Shown: positions 1-12,065 of the stretch, piece by piece
Layout of the letters: every line of letters starts with the position of its first letter
Numbering within the stretch: the first letter of the stretch is position 1
Origin: Capniomyces stellatus
Taxonomy: Eukaryota > Kickxellomycota > Harpellomycetes > Harpellales > Legeriomycetaceae
NCBI GenBank assembly: GCA_001661515.1
Contig: LUVW01000001.1
Location: 1,714,985 to 1,758,528, forward strand
Direction of reading: 5' to 3'
Length of the DNA: 43,544 nt
Notes under the pieces: model-generated
Told to the model about the DNA's origin: nothing
Seen by the model: only the letters and a program-made list of their open reading frames with translations
Database searches by the model: none
Translations under genes and position numbers: made by a program

Positions 1-19
1 CCCCCCCCCCCCCCCCCCC
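1..19. repeat. Poly(C) run at the contig start
   Basis: Nineteen C residues open the window. With the G run at 43530-43544 and the C runs around the N gap, this suggests the contig ends at homopolymers that sequencing could not cross, not at a biological boundary. Confidence 0.9.
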
Positions 20-38
20 GCAAATGAACTAGCTTGCA

Positions 39-3000
39 ATGAACAAGTATATCGATCCCAAATCCCAAGCCGAACTAGCCTCAATTGTTTTGCAATTCCA
101 ACAAGGTAAACTCTCAGTTACTATCAACCCTCTTTTAAACAACATTCCCACCGCCTACGCCATATCTTACTGTCCTTATGCATATGTGTGTATTTATAGG
201 GCATAAAACCTCTTTGTTTCTAATCGAAACTGTTTGTGCCCAAAATCTATCCACCGAATTGGCCATTCTGCTACAAGAACTGAATCTAAATGTAACTTTT
301 CCCTCCTTTTTTATTTCCACCAAAATCTTTCACAATCACTACCTTGTAAAACCGGCTAAAAACATATATAACATACTACTGCTTCTTTCAATTCTCTGCG
401 TTGTTTATTCTTTAAATTTAGGTTGCAATAAACATTTACAACGAATTGGTATCCATCAACCTCGATCTCCTGTCTAGCTCATTGGAGTTTGCTTTGCTAT
501 ACGTCAAAACCAACAAGCTCCAACCCGAGTTTTCATCAAATATAACCTCGATAGTTTCTTGGTCTGTCCGCCTGCTTGAATTAGTTAAAAAATATATCAA
601 CTCAAAGTAAACCCTTCCCATTTTCCTCACCACTCTAAATCTCTTTATCATATTTTTTTTTCCCTCATTTTTCTTCAATCATTCAACCAACTTCACTCTT
701 AGCTTGACTTGGCTTGGTTTTAAAATTAACACATAGTACCCAGCTGAGCAAAACCGTACACACACTACGCCAATTCTCCAGCCTTATAAGCGCCATATCC
801 TCATCCACAGCTATTCCCACTAACCAAGCCAGAGCTGTCTCAAAAGAAACTTCTCAAGCCCTTATCGATGTGAAAACATGTTTTTCCTCCCTCCTCTCTT
901 CTTTGCTTTCAAACTCCTCAAAGCCTCAAAACTTTTGGTTTTTAAACTCGCTTCTTCAAATCAAGCACGCACTCTTGTCACCAACATATGCTGACCCAAA
1001 TGTAAGTCTTTATTTCACCCTTCCCCTACTCATCTTCTCAATATCGTTACTTGAATTTACTTGTATATATTCTCTTGTCCTTACAACATTCCTCTTACTC
1101 GGTCACGGGGGGGATTTTTTTTTCTCCTTCATTTAACTGTTTTGGTTTTGCATGGCTTATAGACTCACAAGTTTGATGGCCATAACATCGTTAAAGTAAG
1201 AGCACTTGTTCGAAGATACATAAAAAAGTGTCGTAAGAACAGATTACTCGGTTCAACAGTAAGCTCATTTAATTAAACAACAATCAACATCCAACCTCAT
1301 CTTCTTTTTTAATTTCGACAACTAACTAAAAAACTAGGCCATCGCTGATTTATTCCTCCTCACCATCACTCTCTAACTTTTTGATAACATCAAATTTAGA
1401 TCTCATTTACTCCAATCAGATTAAAAAACGATAAACCTAAAAGCATTCCTAAACACCTGTGTATGCCATTAACCCATGGAACGGCCGGCGCCAAAGTAGA
1501 CAGTAAAGACACATCCTTTTTTTCCATGTACAAAACACGTACTGTGGACCTGTTTAACTCTACACATAGTCTAATGTATAAGCGCCAAATTGTCAAACAG
1601 TTTCTCATTGAAGCCAACATCCACAACCATCAATTTGAAGCTATTGATAAAAACGACTCAGATCTCATTGACTGTTTAAACAAGCTTTCGAACACCAGCA
1701 ACGACACTTTTGTCCTTGAATCGAGCACAATCAGCTTTCTAAAGGTATTTCCTACACCAATACACGTTACTTATTTTACTGCTCTTTATTTTATTTAATT
1801 TGACTGTTTTCATTTAAAATGACCAGATATTCACCCCCAAACCAACCAACTACAAACACTAATATACAACTACAATTGTATCTACCTCCCCCCCCCCTTC
1901 TCGTAACTTCAGCTGCTTATGAAAAACCCGATTCACGCGTTTGTGCTGTTACTGAACTCTGCCTCGCAATTTAAAGAAAAATCTGCCTCCGTATCGCTTC
2001 TGATTGGAAAACTTGGCGACATCCCACTCACAAAATTTACAGCCACAATACTCTTACAAACTGGTAGTTCTCCAACCCTACTAAAGAACGGCCACAACAC
2101 CTCGGCTTCGATTTTTTCCTTTGGATTAATCCAGTTCCTTATGTTTCAAAACGTAAACGTGAAGCCTCATGACTGTGTGTACTTGGACTCTGTGGACCCT
2201 GATGGTTACAGTGCGCTTACTTGTGGCTCCAGTGCCGGTTTGGGCTTTGGCAAAACCAGAATATCTTTTGACTATAATTTGGATTTAGCAAACATTTTGG
2301 GTCTCTTGAGGAATCTGCTTTTTAATGTAAGAGCTTGTCATATTCTCCTCCCTTGAGCCCGTACTTGTTTATAAATACTGCGTTTGTCTTTTTTTATAAG
2401 TAGTCGGTCCAACTCGTTGCACTAAAATTACGAAATCTATTATTATTTATATTTACTTTTTTGCTTTTTTGGTACAGATTTACAGAACCGACTTGATAGA
2501 CATCGCTGTTGTTTATAAGATGTATTGGGAAAGCCTGTTCAAGGCCCTGGTGACACAAACCAGCAACCTATACACCAAAGCCCCTGGCCAAACCAACCAT
2601 CCCATGGATAACACTGGCTGTGTCAATCTGCAGATTTTTGCTTGTTTAATGCAATCAGCGCCGCTCTTGCAAAGAAAAGTTTGGACAGCGAATCTCCCGA
2701 TCAGATCAATTGTTATCTTAAATGCCCAGATCTTACAGATCCGATCAACAAATCACGTTGCCTTTAATCCAGATCCCAACTCTCCAAACTCAAACAAGCA
2801 GCTACTGGTTTGCCAACACTGTATATCGGCATCTAAATACATCCTCCTTGGCATTTTTGAAACCACGAAAATCACTGTCAACAAATCCGCTGCTTCCAGC
2901 CACTTTGGCAGCTCTGGCAGCTCTGTTGAACTCATGAAAAATGCTGCCAACTCGTCATTCATAGAATTGCTTGACTCCTTTACCTGGAACATCAAAATCC

Positions 3001-4389
3001 TACTATTGCCCCTTATTTGCTGCGGTTTATTTGGTAACGTTCAGGTCATAAACCCCACCACCCTCAGCACCCCCAGCATTACCAACCCCCAGTTAAACAG
3101 TAACACGTTATCCATTGCCCTACCTCAACCCATATCCCTTGCACTGCCAAACATCTTGGCCGCAACCTCAACCCCTAACCATAGTTCTGTCGCCAGCCCT
3201 ATTCCTGTCCAACTGTGCTCTACTGGCATGGAAAACTCATCAAAGAACGACTTCGTTATTTCTGACTACTTAAACGCCTTTTTCGTCCTGTCATCTAGCC
3301 TTGACTTGTACGGACTTTGGCATTTTCCCTCTTTTGAACTCCCTGCCAACTTCACCATTTCCTTCCACGACTTTTATCAAACCCTATCCAAGTCTTTTTT
3401 CTCATTCGCTTTGTGCTCAACCCAAGGCGAGCTTCAATTTTTCACCAAAAATCTCTTGCCAACTCTCATTGCCACTTTCTTTAGCCACATCGACCAAAAT
3501 CCCAACCAATGTAAGTTAAACCAAGCCCCATCCCATACTCTCTCGCTTTTTTTTTATTAATTTTTTTATCCGTTTATCCTTGTGCTCGTTTATAATTCAC
3601 TTCCTCGACTATAATCTCTTTCTTTTTATTTATGTGTGTGTTTAATCTTTATATGCCTTGTACACGCTACAGCCTTTGACCCTTTCACCATGCTTGTTTT
3701 TTTGCTATTTGATATTTTGACGCTCTCCTACAAACTCTCAAATCCAAACAACAACACTGCCATTGTTATTGACGCTCTTGTTCAGTCCATCAAGGTAACC
3801 ATTATTTTCTGTATTTTTTGCACCAGCTCGTGAATTGCTTACTCACACTTACAACTATCTCTAAAAACCCTCGTTAAATTGAATTTAGCAAATATTCGCC
3901 AGTTTCCATAGGCTTTATATCATTTTTCAGCTTTTGATGTTGTTTTTATTCTTCAACTCAACTTAGGAACATTTTTCAGCAATCAATTTGTCTATTCTTG
4001 ACTCTAATCCCCAAATCCCAAATGTCAATTGCCTTGGCCAAAATAAAACCTTGCCGACTTTAGACTCAACATCAGCTTTAGACTCAACATCAACCTTGAA
4101 TCCATTAGTATTTCCCATCTCTCCTACCCAGCTACAGGCCATCTTTGAAAAGTTTGTTTTGTCAATATCCATGTCCTTTCAGCCAAATCCCAACATTTCA
4201 AACAAACTGTTTATTGTTTTTCTAGACTCGTTCAAATCTCTCACGTGCGCTAAACCCCAGATCTGCTCTGCCACCGACCCAAGCAAAGTTGATCGCATCT
4301 GGCTAATCGAGCTAATATCGCGCTTACCCAACCCTCTCTACCAAACACTGTTGTCTATTATGCCTACTAGTTTCAGTTTAGAGCTCTGA
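39..4389 (+). CDS. Ten-exon gene, unrecognised large protein (about 1013 aa)
   Basis: I do not recognise this protein. Exons read by splice signals and phase: 39-105, 200-291, 422-606, 737-1001, 1163-1258, 1400-1744, 1913-2326, 2478-3510, 3673-3794, 3967-4389. Every donor is GTA-type (GTAAGT, GTAAAC, GTAACT and similar), every acceptor is AG after a T-rich tract, and all phases join, giving an open frame of 1014 codons to the TGA at 4387-4389. The product is rich in Leu, Ser and Asn and looks mostly helical, with hydrophobic stretches in exon 8 but no clear signal peptide. A basic segment (VRRYIKKCRKNR) sits in exon 5. Size and composition resemble a large scaffold subunit, such as a Mediator tail protein, but that is a guess with no motif behind it. 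The ATG at 39 follows an in-frame TAG at 30-32, so either it is the start or an acceptor lies at 31-32 and upstream exons are lost beyond the contig edge. A poly(C) run lies in the intron before exon 7. Confidence 0.72.
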
Positions 4390-5960
4390 TTTTTGTTATT
4401 GTTGTGGAACTCCGTTTTTTATTCAAACTTTTTATTTTTTTTTCTTGTTATTGGTTGTTATTAGAATATCAGACTTTCAATAGATACCATTGTACCATTG
4501 TACCATTGACTCCATTATCTTTAGTAGCAGATAATGATATCCCACATTCCATTAATCTGTTCACTTGCACGACAATGCATTTTATCGTGCCCTGTTTTTT
4601 AAAATAAAAATATTTAATCTGCTTTCTCATTCTCCTAAATCTTGTTGCCATCTTTTCATACCTTCTTTCGTCTTTTCTGATATTTTCTCTATAGCATCAA
4701 TATTATACTTTTAAATCTCATATATATTTTCCTCCTTTTTATTTTTGAATTCAGTTTACAGGGCTCACTTGCCTACAATAGTGTCATTATAATTATTGAT
4801 CTTTAATACTTTCACCCCTTACTCTAGATGAAATCTAGTAAAGAATATACATAACTCCTTGTTTAAAGCATTGTTGGTTTGATTGACTAACCCTGTCCAA
4901 GAATCATTGATATACTCTGTTCCATTGCTTGCCTATACAAAATTTTCATTTTCATTTTTTTCTCATTCCTCTTCGCTTTTGGCTTTGCTTCCAAAACCTT
5001 GCCACACCATATCACTGAGCATCATCGATACACACCAACTAGTATATTTACCACTCTGTTTCAACTAACCGACTCATATGTTCATCACAAATATCCCTTT
5101 TTTCCCCGCAAACACAAACATACTCCACTCCTAATTTGTTACCATTTTCATGCCTACTTTTTTATTCTTTCAAATACTACTTGGCCGCTTTACTCTGATT
5201 GTCTAAAAGTGATAATGAACCATTTAAAGTCCATTTTTTTGAACAATCACAGTCCATATTTCACTCACTGCTGCTATTGCTAGAACCAGTCACTTGATTA
5301 CTACTAGTATGTAGACCTTACCTGCATAGTTTTAATTTTATCTTTTGCAATAGAAGCGTTTAAAGTTGGTAGTAGTAAAAATAGACACAAGTTGTTATAC
5401 CGAGGTCATATATCGGTGTAAAAGCCAGCATTTTTTAGTCCACAATGTATTCACTTGGATGTTTTATACACAAGCTACAACCACTTTTGCAAAAGATTGG
5501 AATAAATGCGAGAAAGAAATTGGGTTTACGTTATTGAGGGCTTTTCTTATGAATACTTGATTGCCTTTCTTTAAAGCGCTCTTTTGTTGATTAGCTTTTG
5601 GTATATTTTTTTGTGCGCCATCTCATATCTTCAAAGCTACTCTTTGTTTCTGCTACACCAATCTACTAATATTGTGATTCTACACCGCTTTTTAAGTATA
5701 CTTTATACTGTTTTGTAAAAAATAGACGTAAATCTAACAAAAAGAAATCGACGAGCTCGTGTAAAAAGGATAAATCCTCGGGTGTGGGTACGATTACATA
5801 GGATACCGACATAACACAGTTGTTGAAACGCAATCAATACCTTTGAATTTGGCAGCAAATCTAGCGCGGAAGGAACTTTATCTCTTGAAACGGTGCCTCG
5901 AATATCATACATTCTTTAAAAGTGTATCGATTTATTTTTGACCAAGAAAACGTATACTCC
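4390..5960. other. Intergenic, no confident gene
   Basis: AT-rich spacer between the ten-exon gene and the small gene at 5961. Only short frames of about 60 codons appear, without splice support. The segment 5720-5930 is slightly richer in GC and open in several frames; see the separate low-confidence entry. Confidence 0.5.
5703..5912 (-). CDS. Possible small divergent ORF (69 aa)
   Basis: A frame with a true ATG at 5912 runs 69 codons to a TAA. The product is Arg- and Phe-rich (FTRARRFLFVRF near the C-terminus) and matches nothing I know. It would be divergent from the gene at 5961, with only 48 bases between the two ATGs. The same bases are also open on the + strand for 50 or more codons without an ATG, so this may be chance in a GC-richer patch or part of a mis-modelled exon. 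Confidence 0.22.
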   Translation of the reverse strand: MYDIRGTVSRDKVPSALDLLPNSKVLIAFQQLCYVGILCNRTHTRGFILFTRARRFLFVRFTSIFYKTV

Positions 5961-6398
5961 ATGGAGAGCGGTATCTATCCTAGTATGCTGGCGCACTTTC
6001 AATATGTGACACCCACGCCTTCAACTTTTATATCATCCAGCACAGGAAATAAAGACAACTCTGACCCCATCCCCTCAAACGCTGATCCTTCAAACAAAAC
6101 CAAAAGAGACGATATTTATAACCATGCAAACCAAATAATCGACATGTCTATTCGTTTAGACCAGCAGTTTTGCCAGAGCACCATTGATTTTCTAGACCCC
6201 AACTTTATTCTATTTTCTAGCCAAGACCAGATCCCCGAGCTCATGGTTGACGAGTCTTCAAGCATACCCGCAGTATCTATCAAAAGAGCTATGAGCTATG
6301 AGGACTCACAGCCCAACTATTTACCACTCGGTTCGTTCCACTCATCAACCATTGACAATTTTGCTCCCCAACCAAAACGCCGAAGGAACTTTGCGTAA
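5961..6398 (+). CDS. Small hypothetical protein (145 aa)
   Basis: Single-exon frame; family not recognised. I start at the ATG at 5961 because the frame upstream to 5889 has only non-ATG starts. The N-terminal third is Ser/Thr/Pro/Asn-rich and probably disordered. A helical stretch follows (residues about 52-75, with IIDMSIRLDQQFC), then an acidic Ser-rich segment. The C-terminus is strongly basic (PKRRRNF), which could be a nuclear localisation signal. There is no signal peptide or membrane segment. The stop is TAA, followed within ten bases by AAATAA. A nuclear role is inferred only from the basic tail. Confidence 0.55.
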   Translation: MESGIYPSMLAHFQYVTPTPSTFISSSTGNKDNSDPIPSNADPSNKTKRDDIYNHANQIIDMSIRLDQQFCQSTIDFLDPNFILFSSQDQIPELMVDESSSIPAVSIKRAMSYEDSQPNYLPLGSFHSSTIDNFAPQPKRRRNFA

Positions 6399-8878
6399 AT
6401 AAATAGCAAGTACTTTTTGGTTTTGTTTTTGCCTTGGCAGTTGATTATGTTGCTTTTATCTTACTTTTATTACTTTGATCGCTCTTGTAAATATTGAAAT
6501 ACAATTTAAATCCCACAAACTACTTACAAATGCCTTTGCTCTTTCTTTCAACCCACACTTAAAACACAATACGTCCAAGCTTAATAATAGGTGTGAGTGT
6601 GGAGTGAAATTGAGGGAGGGGATTAAGACTTTTTCGTCCAAATATTCAAGGAAATGATATTAGCGGACTCATGTTTCATGTTATGCGGTGCAAAACTGTA
6701 TGTTAAGGCAATTGTTGCAATACATATATATATTCACTAACGGCGTGCTACAGTATTAAACCCTTGCTACCAATCGCTGATGATTAACTTCTTGATAGTC
6801 AAAATCATTGAAAGCCCCTGACTTTTTAATCATCTTTGTGTTGGATCCAACATTGCACTTTAGGCAATAATGAGAGGATGTTTAAAGCCGTTCTAGCATA
6901 TCAGTTTTTTTCTTTTCTTTTTTTTTTGTCCAACAAATTCAGGCTCCTTTTCTTTTCACTTTCTTTTTGCTTTATATAACTTTTTGAGACATTGTTATGC
7001 AAATATTATACTTTCCAGTAGCTAGAGACTTGGCTTTGGTTTTTAATCGACGTTTTGATCTATAGTAAAAACTACATCCATGGTGTTGGTGTTGGTTTTG
7101 GTGTTGGTATTAGTTTTAGTTTGGTTTGGTTAGGTTTGCATCTTTTAACTTTAATTAAATTTCACTTTTGAATGCACTTCAAAGACTCAAAATAATGTTC
7201 GGAATTGGGTTACAGGAATCTAATATATAGCTCAGATTGCTTAGACTGATTAGTCTTCCGCGTGTTGTTGTTTAGTCTATAGCATTCGCAGTATACTAAA
7301 AAAAACTACATAACAGCATCAGCATTGGTGCAGCAATTTATATGTCTTGTTCATCTTCATCTCGACACAGACTCTTTGGTCTGCTTTATTCTTCCTAATA
7401 CTTATAAAGTAAACTTGAAAAAGAAAGGAAGCTTTCCTTAAAGTACATTATTACTTTATCTGGAAAAAAAAAATTGTTGGACTGGTTGGAGAAACTGTGT
7501 CACTAACGGCCCTTGTGATCAAATTTAACAACGCCTTATAAAGGCGTTAGTCATGTTTTTGTTATTTAGGGCAAATTTTGATGATTTTAGCTCCTAGCTC
7601 TTAAATTCTGGCCTTCACAGCAAATATGCAGCACTAATAAACCTAAAGTTTTTGCGTGGTGTAGCCTGTTTGTTTATATAAAGTATCCTCTATTTACTGA
7701 AATATACATTTGCCCAACTGTAGAACCAATGACCACAATGCAAACGTGATTTGCAAATAAAAGTATGATGCAGCACAACACACACAAACACTAAACACAA
7801 CACTTTATTGCTGATTCTTGAAAGCCTGATTCACCACCTTCTGTACTGAAGGCAAGTGTTATTCAGCCATTTACTTCTTCATCCTTTTTTTACCTCTGAC
7901 CAACTCTTGGTAATTTCCTCCCAGAATACTTTTACTTTTTTTTCTCATTCAAAGAAAGGTTCAAATCAGTTGCCAACCAGTGCCCTTAATCTGTAAGTTA
8001 CTACTGCCCAAAGTGATTGATGAATACATTTAGCTTGACACTTTGGCAAATATAATAAAACAGCAACTATAGTTTAGCAATAAACCTGCCTTTATGCGGA
8101 ATTGGTAGCATTTGATACGTCACTTGTATGATTTTGTTTAAATAAAAAAAAAAGTATTCAAACTGCAATTCTATTCGATGGCACATGATAGGCGAGCTTG
8201 TATACCATACCAAGATTTAATTATAGCATATTTTTTATAAATGTATTGAGTTTATGTACTTGAATCATTTGAAACAATACACCAATAATTAAATTAGCTT
8301 GATCATATCGCACTTGACAAGAGGCGAAAGTTACCTTAGGTAGAAATTAGGCGCTATTTTGCTTTATAATAGGAATCAATGTGTTAAAAAAAGCCATTCG
8401 AGTTGAGCAAAAAAAAACAAAAAAAAAAAACATCAAAATACCGAACTAGTTACGCTTTCCACGTTTAACTTTCCACTTTCCACTCGCTAGGGCGTAAACA
8501 AGCAACATACCTGAAGCAAATTGGAAACGCCCAATATCACTTCAACAGCATTACTGCAATTATTTCTACTTGAATATAGATATGGAACAAAGTCTACTTT
8601 TCCTTGTTACTTTCTCAATTACCAAATTAGAGCTTTTGATTATTTATATTTATAATTATATTTATACTCGTACTTGTACTTGTATACATATGCCTTGTAT
8701 ACCTATACACTTTTAAAAAATAAACTATTTAAACTATAGTTCGACTAGTTGCTTTGAAGAGGATACAGGTTTAGTGTAAAAAGATTTTAGCCTTGAGCGT
8801 TTATTTTTCGCTAAAGAATCTGACTTTAAAACAAAGTTATGAAATAGAAGCATAGGCCTGATAAAATATATACTAGTA
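6399..8878. other. Long intergenic region without a visible gene
   Basis: About 2.5 kb of AT-rich DNA with many stops in all frames. It holds T and A runs, a GGTGTTGGT/TTTTGG simple tract at 7081-7130 and a compact hairpin at 7530-7548. No tRNA-like B box, no snoRNA with paired ends and no splice-supported exon was found. Confidence 0.5.
7530..7548. repeat. Perfect 8-bp hairpin with 3-base loop
   Basis: AACGCCTT (7530-7537) and AAGGCGTT (7541-7548) are exact reverse complements around an ATA loop, in DNA that is otherwise AT-rich. No U run or gene end nearby explains it as a terminator. It could be a protein-binding palindrome or chance. Confidence 0.6.
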
Positions 8879-9412
8879 ATGAAGAGCGAACAACTGTCTA
8901 TACGGTCGGTAGAAAGGCAGTCGAGCACAACGGATTTTTTTGCACAACTATCGACCGGACCTCTGTTTTCAAACAACAATATATTATCAGAGATTCTGGA
9001 ATTAATAGTTCCGCCTGTTTCGAGGTCGCCAGACGTGCCGAATACACCTCTGCCGCTATACGAACTACCGCCACCTTCATACAACAATTTAAGGCAGCTC
9101 AACTGCCTAGATGGTTCTACCGCATGCAACTCTGAGTGTTGTGCAGCCACTCAAAAGCTAAATGCACTATACGAACAGCTAAACAACAGTGCCACTGCGG
9201 AAGAGTCAGGCTCAAACAGCACAATAAGAGAAGTGCCCAGTAACTCGATCTACCCCTTAAGGGCTGTACAAAGTAAAGCATCAATCATATCCACTACAAG
9301 CACCAATTCGCTGCTAAACTGTGAAAACCAGATGTATATAATCGAGTCATTATCGACAGAACTGCAAATGCAGATACTGCTATACGAGATGCTAAAGGCA
9401 CGCAAACTATAA
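8879..9412 (+). CDS. Hypothetical PPxY-containing protein (177 aa)
   Basis: Single-exon frame from an ATG at 8879 to TAA. The family is not recognised. Residues about 50-70 form a Pro-rich block holding LPLY and PPSY. The latter is a PPxY motif of the kind bound by WW domains of Nedd4/Rsp5 ubiquitin ligases. A short cysteine cluster follows (CNSECC). The C-terminal 35 residues are predicted amphipathic helix (LSTELQMQILLYEMLK). No membrane segment or signal peptide is present. An adaptor role with a WW-domain partner would fit, but this is inferred from one short motif. Confidence 0.55.
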   Translation: MKSEQLSIRSVERQSSTTDFFAQLSTGPLFSNNNILSEILELIVPPVSRSPDVPNTPLPLYELPPPSYNNLRQLNCLDGSTACNSECCAATQKLNALYEQLNNSATAEESGSNSTIREVPSNSIYPLRAVQSKASIISTTSTNSLLNCENQMYIIESLSTELQMQILLYEMLKARKL

Positions 9413-10351
9413 AGTTGATTGAAAAAAACAGACAGATTTTCTGCGAAGATTTATTTTTCTCATTTTCTTTTATGTTTGGCGCTAAACTCGAGGCATTCCT
9501 AAAATTTTGTTGATATATAGAATGTATTTTAGCCTAACGCAGGAGTTTGTCTCCCACGAATCGGCACAATAAACGCTACTCTCCCATTCTTACAACCCTT
9601 TTAGGGGAATCTTATATAGCATATAAATATGTATATCTACCAAGTATTTACCAAATGCCCTCACTCTGTTCAGAAAGTACTGAAACTTGGCCAAGTTAAA
9701 CGGACGCTTTTTGTACTGCAATATAGCTAGATGCTCAGAAAATTTTCAAGGAGCTATTTTGAAATGTGACTGATAATATTCTATATGTGCAAGCCAACCT
9801 ATATTGCCAAAAAATAGAGAGCTGATCGACATTATACTTTACAAATACATTCTAGTTTAGTTTAGTTTAGTCTAGTTTAGTTTATTTTAGTCTAGTTTAG
9901 TCCGGTGTTTTTTTTTTTTTGCTTGTGCTGGGTTTTCTCTTGCTGTCTTACATTAAAGAGGTACCCAAAACTTAACTCCCAGCTACACTCACAAAGGTTG
10001 GTTTATAAAATGCAGCAACAATGATGCAGTAAATATGGTGAAACCGATCTATTTAACTTCAAAGTAAAAAAAACAAAAAAAAAAACAATCTGTATATATA
10101 AAGTAGGTAAAAAAAGTAAAGTATTGATATTGAAAAAAACAGTAAAGTATTGAATGAAAATGAACACACAGATATAGTGGATGTATAGCAACGGTACTAT
10201 TGTCTTTGGTATGTGCTAATAAATTAATGCCGTTCTATAACTCTATGTTTACAGAACACAAGTGCGTGGTATATAGTTTCTTCTCCTTGTACGAACCATA
10301 TGAGCTAGCCGGGGATATACACTTTTAAATAAATAAATTTGCTGGTGCCGG
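9413..10351. other. Intergenic with TAGTT-type simple repeat
   Basis: No gene seen. A degenerate (TTTAG)n tract lies at about 9854-9900, mixing TAGTT and TCTAG units. A T run of 12 follows at 9909-9920. AT-rich tracts continue up to the stop of the minus-strand gene at 10352. Confidence 0.5.
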
Positions 10352-10600
10352 TTACTCGATGACATAGTCCTTTCCTTCCATCTTTGCCTTTGCGATCTTG
10401 GTAGCCAGGGCTCTGTGTTTGGGGTACACCATCAGTCCAGATAGCGAGATTCCGACAATGAACATGAATGTTACAATGGATAACAGTGCCTCCATGAATG
10501 TCATGGGCAGAACAGGCTCAAAGTCTACTTTGCCTATAAGTTCTGCGACTGGTTTTATTGTTCCCATAGCATTGTAAATGTCAAAAGTTTGTGTAGGCAT
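10352..10600 (-). CDS. Small single-pass membrane protein (82 aa)
   Basis: One exon, ATG at 10600, stop at 10352-10354. The layout is a roughly 32-residue N-terminal part, one hydrophobic helix at about residues 34-59 (core LLSIVTFMFIVGISLSGLMV), and a basic C-terminal tail with KHRALATKIAKAK. There is no cleavable signal peptide. The shape recalls small accessory subunits of ER or mitochondrial membrane complexes, but I cannot match it to a named family. The coding sequence uses more G and C than the flanking DNA, which supports it being real. Topology and compartment are undetermined. Confidence 0.6.
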   Translation of the reverse strand: MPTQTFDIYNAMGTIKPVAELIGKVDFEPVLPMTFMEALLSIVTFMFIVGISLSGLMVYPKHRALATKIAKAKMEGKDYVIE

Positions 10601-12020
10601 AGCGGATTTTGTATTGCTGTATATCTCTTGTCCTGTTTACTGTTACTTTTGCTTCAGTGTATTGACCCTGGTGTTCGGTAATAGACTTAGAAATGACTTT
10701 CAGAATAGAGGATTTGAATGTTCAGAAAGTTGGCTAGTATTTAAACAATAATGAAATACTTTTTTGGTTGCAACAAGGATTCAATAAAAAAAGTTGAATT
10801 TTATATCTTTGCATCAGAATAAATGATATTTTCAAAGTGAGAAACGAACATTCAAGACTTTTGTGATTTTTTGTTACTCAATCTACAATTAAAGAGTGAG
10901 TTTAACATTAGCTCCAACTGGAATTGTGAGGATATAAATCAAAAGCCAAAGCTTCATAATTGGATAAGCTGGGTTTAAGTTGGAATAATTGACGTTGGAT
11001 TATAATTCCGAGCCTATTATTTTTTATTAGTGATGACCATTGTGGCATTTAATTATGGAAGCTGGTGAAAATAAAGTAGGGAACAAAGTAAGAAGAAAAA
11101 GTCTAAACGCTAATGATGTTATAGCATTGACAAAGCAAATGATTTAATGCCGCTTGCATTCGTGGTTATAAATAGAAACTTCTTGAAAACACCAACACAA
11201 ATACAGCAAAGTTTGTATAATTGCCAAAGCCCGGTAATTGAGTAAATAAAAATACGTATTATCTAATTTGTTTATTAATAGATCAAATGGATTTGAATTA
11301 GTTCTATGCTGGCATTATTTTTGTTTTTAATTAAAGCGCCCCAATTAAGCAATAAAGTATTCTCATATTATGTAATAGCATCCAATCAGTTCACAGCAAA
11401 TGCAGGGTAGCTGAAGATGTATTTACTATTTCACAAAAGCTGTTAGATTTGCCTATGTTCTCAGTGTTATGTGTCAATAACAAGTAAATATTTATCAACA
11501 AACAAAGACTTGAGATACAAGCTAATAGGTAAGATCGCACATGTGTCAATTCTTTGAACTAGATCAACAATTGATTCAGAAGCTCCAGTTTAGTTTTTTT
11601 AATTTGTAATATACTCTGTAATTGCTCAACAAGATACCCTAAATAGCCCACCTTTCTATGTCTGGACAAGTAGTTCTGTCTATTGAGATTATTTAAGCAA
11701 TGAAATGTCAGAATCACCTTCAAAAGAAATAACATCACATCACTCACATCCCGCTATTTGCTAACATTTTGGTGGCTTTATTATCCGTTATACCCTATCA
11801 GCATTAATGTCTAGACACTGTGGCTGATATGAAACAGACCAATCTCTAATCTCACACTATATGTACCTTCCAACAATATCGTCTGTTCTTGCCGTGGTAA
11901 AAACTCTGGATTATAAACCTGCATTTCTCGATTCTAAATAACAGAGTAAAATTCTAGACCCTAAAATAAAGGAGACGCAAAAGATATGGCCCTAACAGTA
12001 TACACAATTCACAAAGTCAA

Positions 12021-12065
12021 GCCAAAATAAAGCCTTGCCAAAATAAAGCCTTGCCAAAATAAAGT
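12021..12065. repeat. Tandem repeat, 16-bp unit x about 3
   Basis: The unit GCCAAAATAAAGCCTT is present twice exactly, followed by a diverged third copy. No coding frame uses it. Confidence 0.8.

Noticed and set aside
6775..6830. Possible C/D snoRNA (TGATGATTA with CTGA downstream)
   Set aside because: No terminal stem, and the distance between boxes and guide layout are poor.
7959..7980. tRNA B-box-like GGTTCAAATC
   Set aside because: No A box at the right distance and no cloverleaf could be folded.
9854..9900. TTTAG-type tract as a telomere or telomere relic
   Set aside because: Units are irregular (TAGTT, TCTAG, TTATT) and lack the G cluster of TTAGGG; it is internal and short.
11056..11148. 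30-codon ATG frame beginning MEAGENKVGNK
   Set aside because: Too short to support alone, and no matching downstream exon was found despite a GTAAGA inside it.
11031..11160. Possible C/D snoRNA from GTGATGA and a later ATGATGT
   Set aside because: No CTGA D box follows and the ends do not pair.
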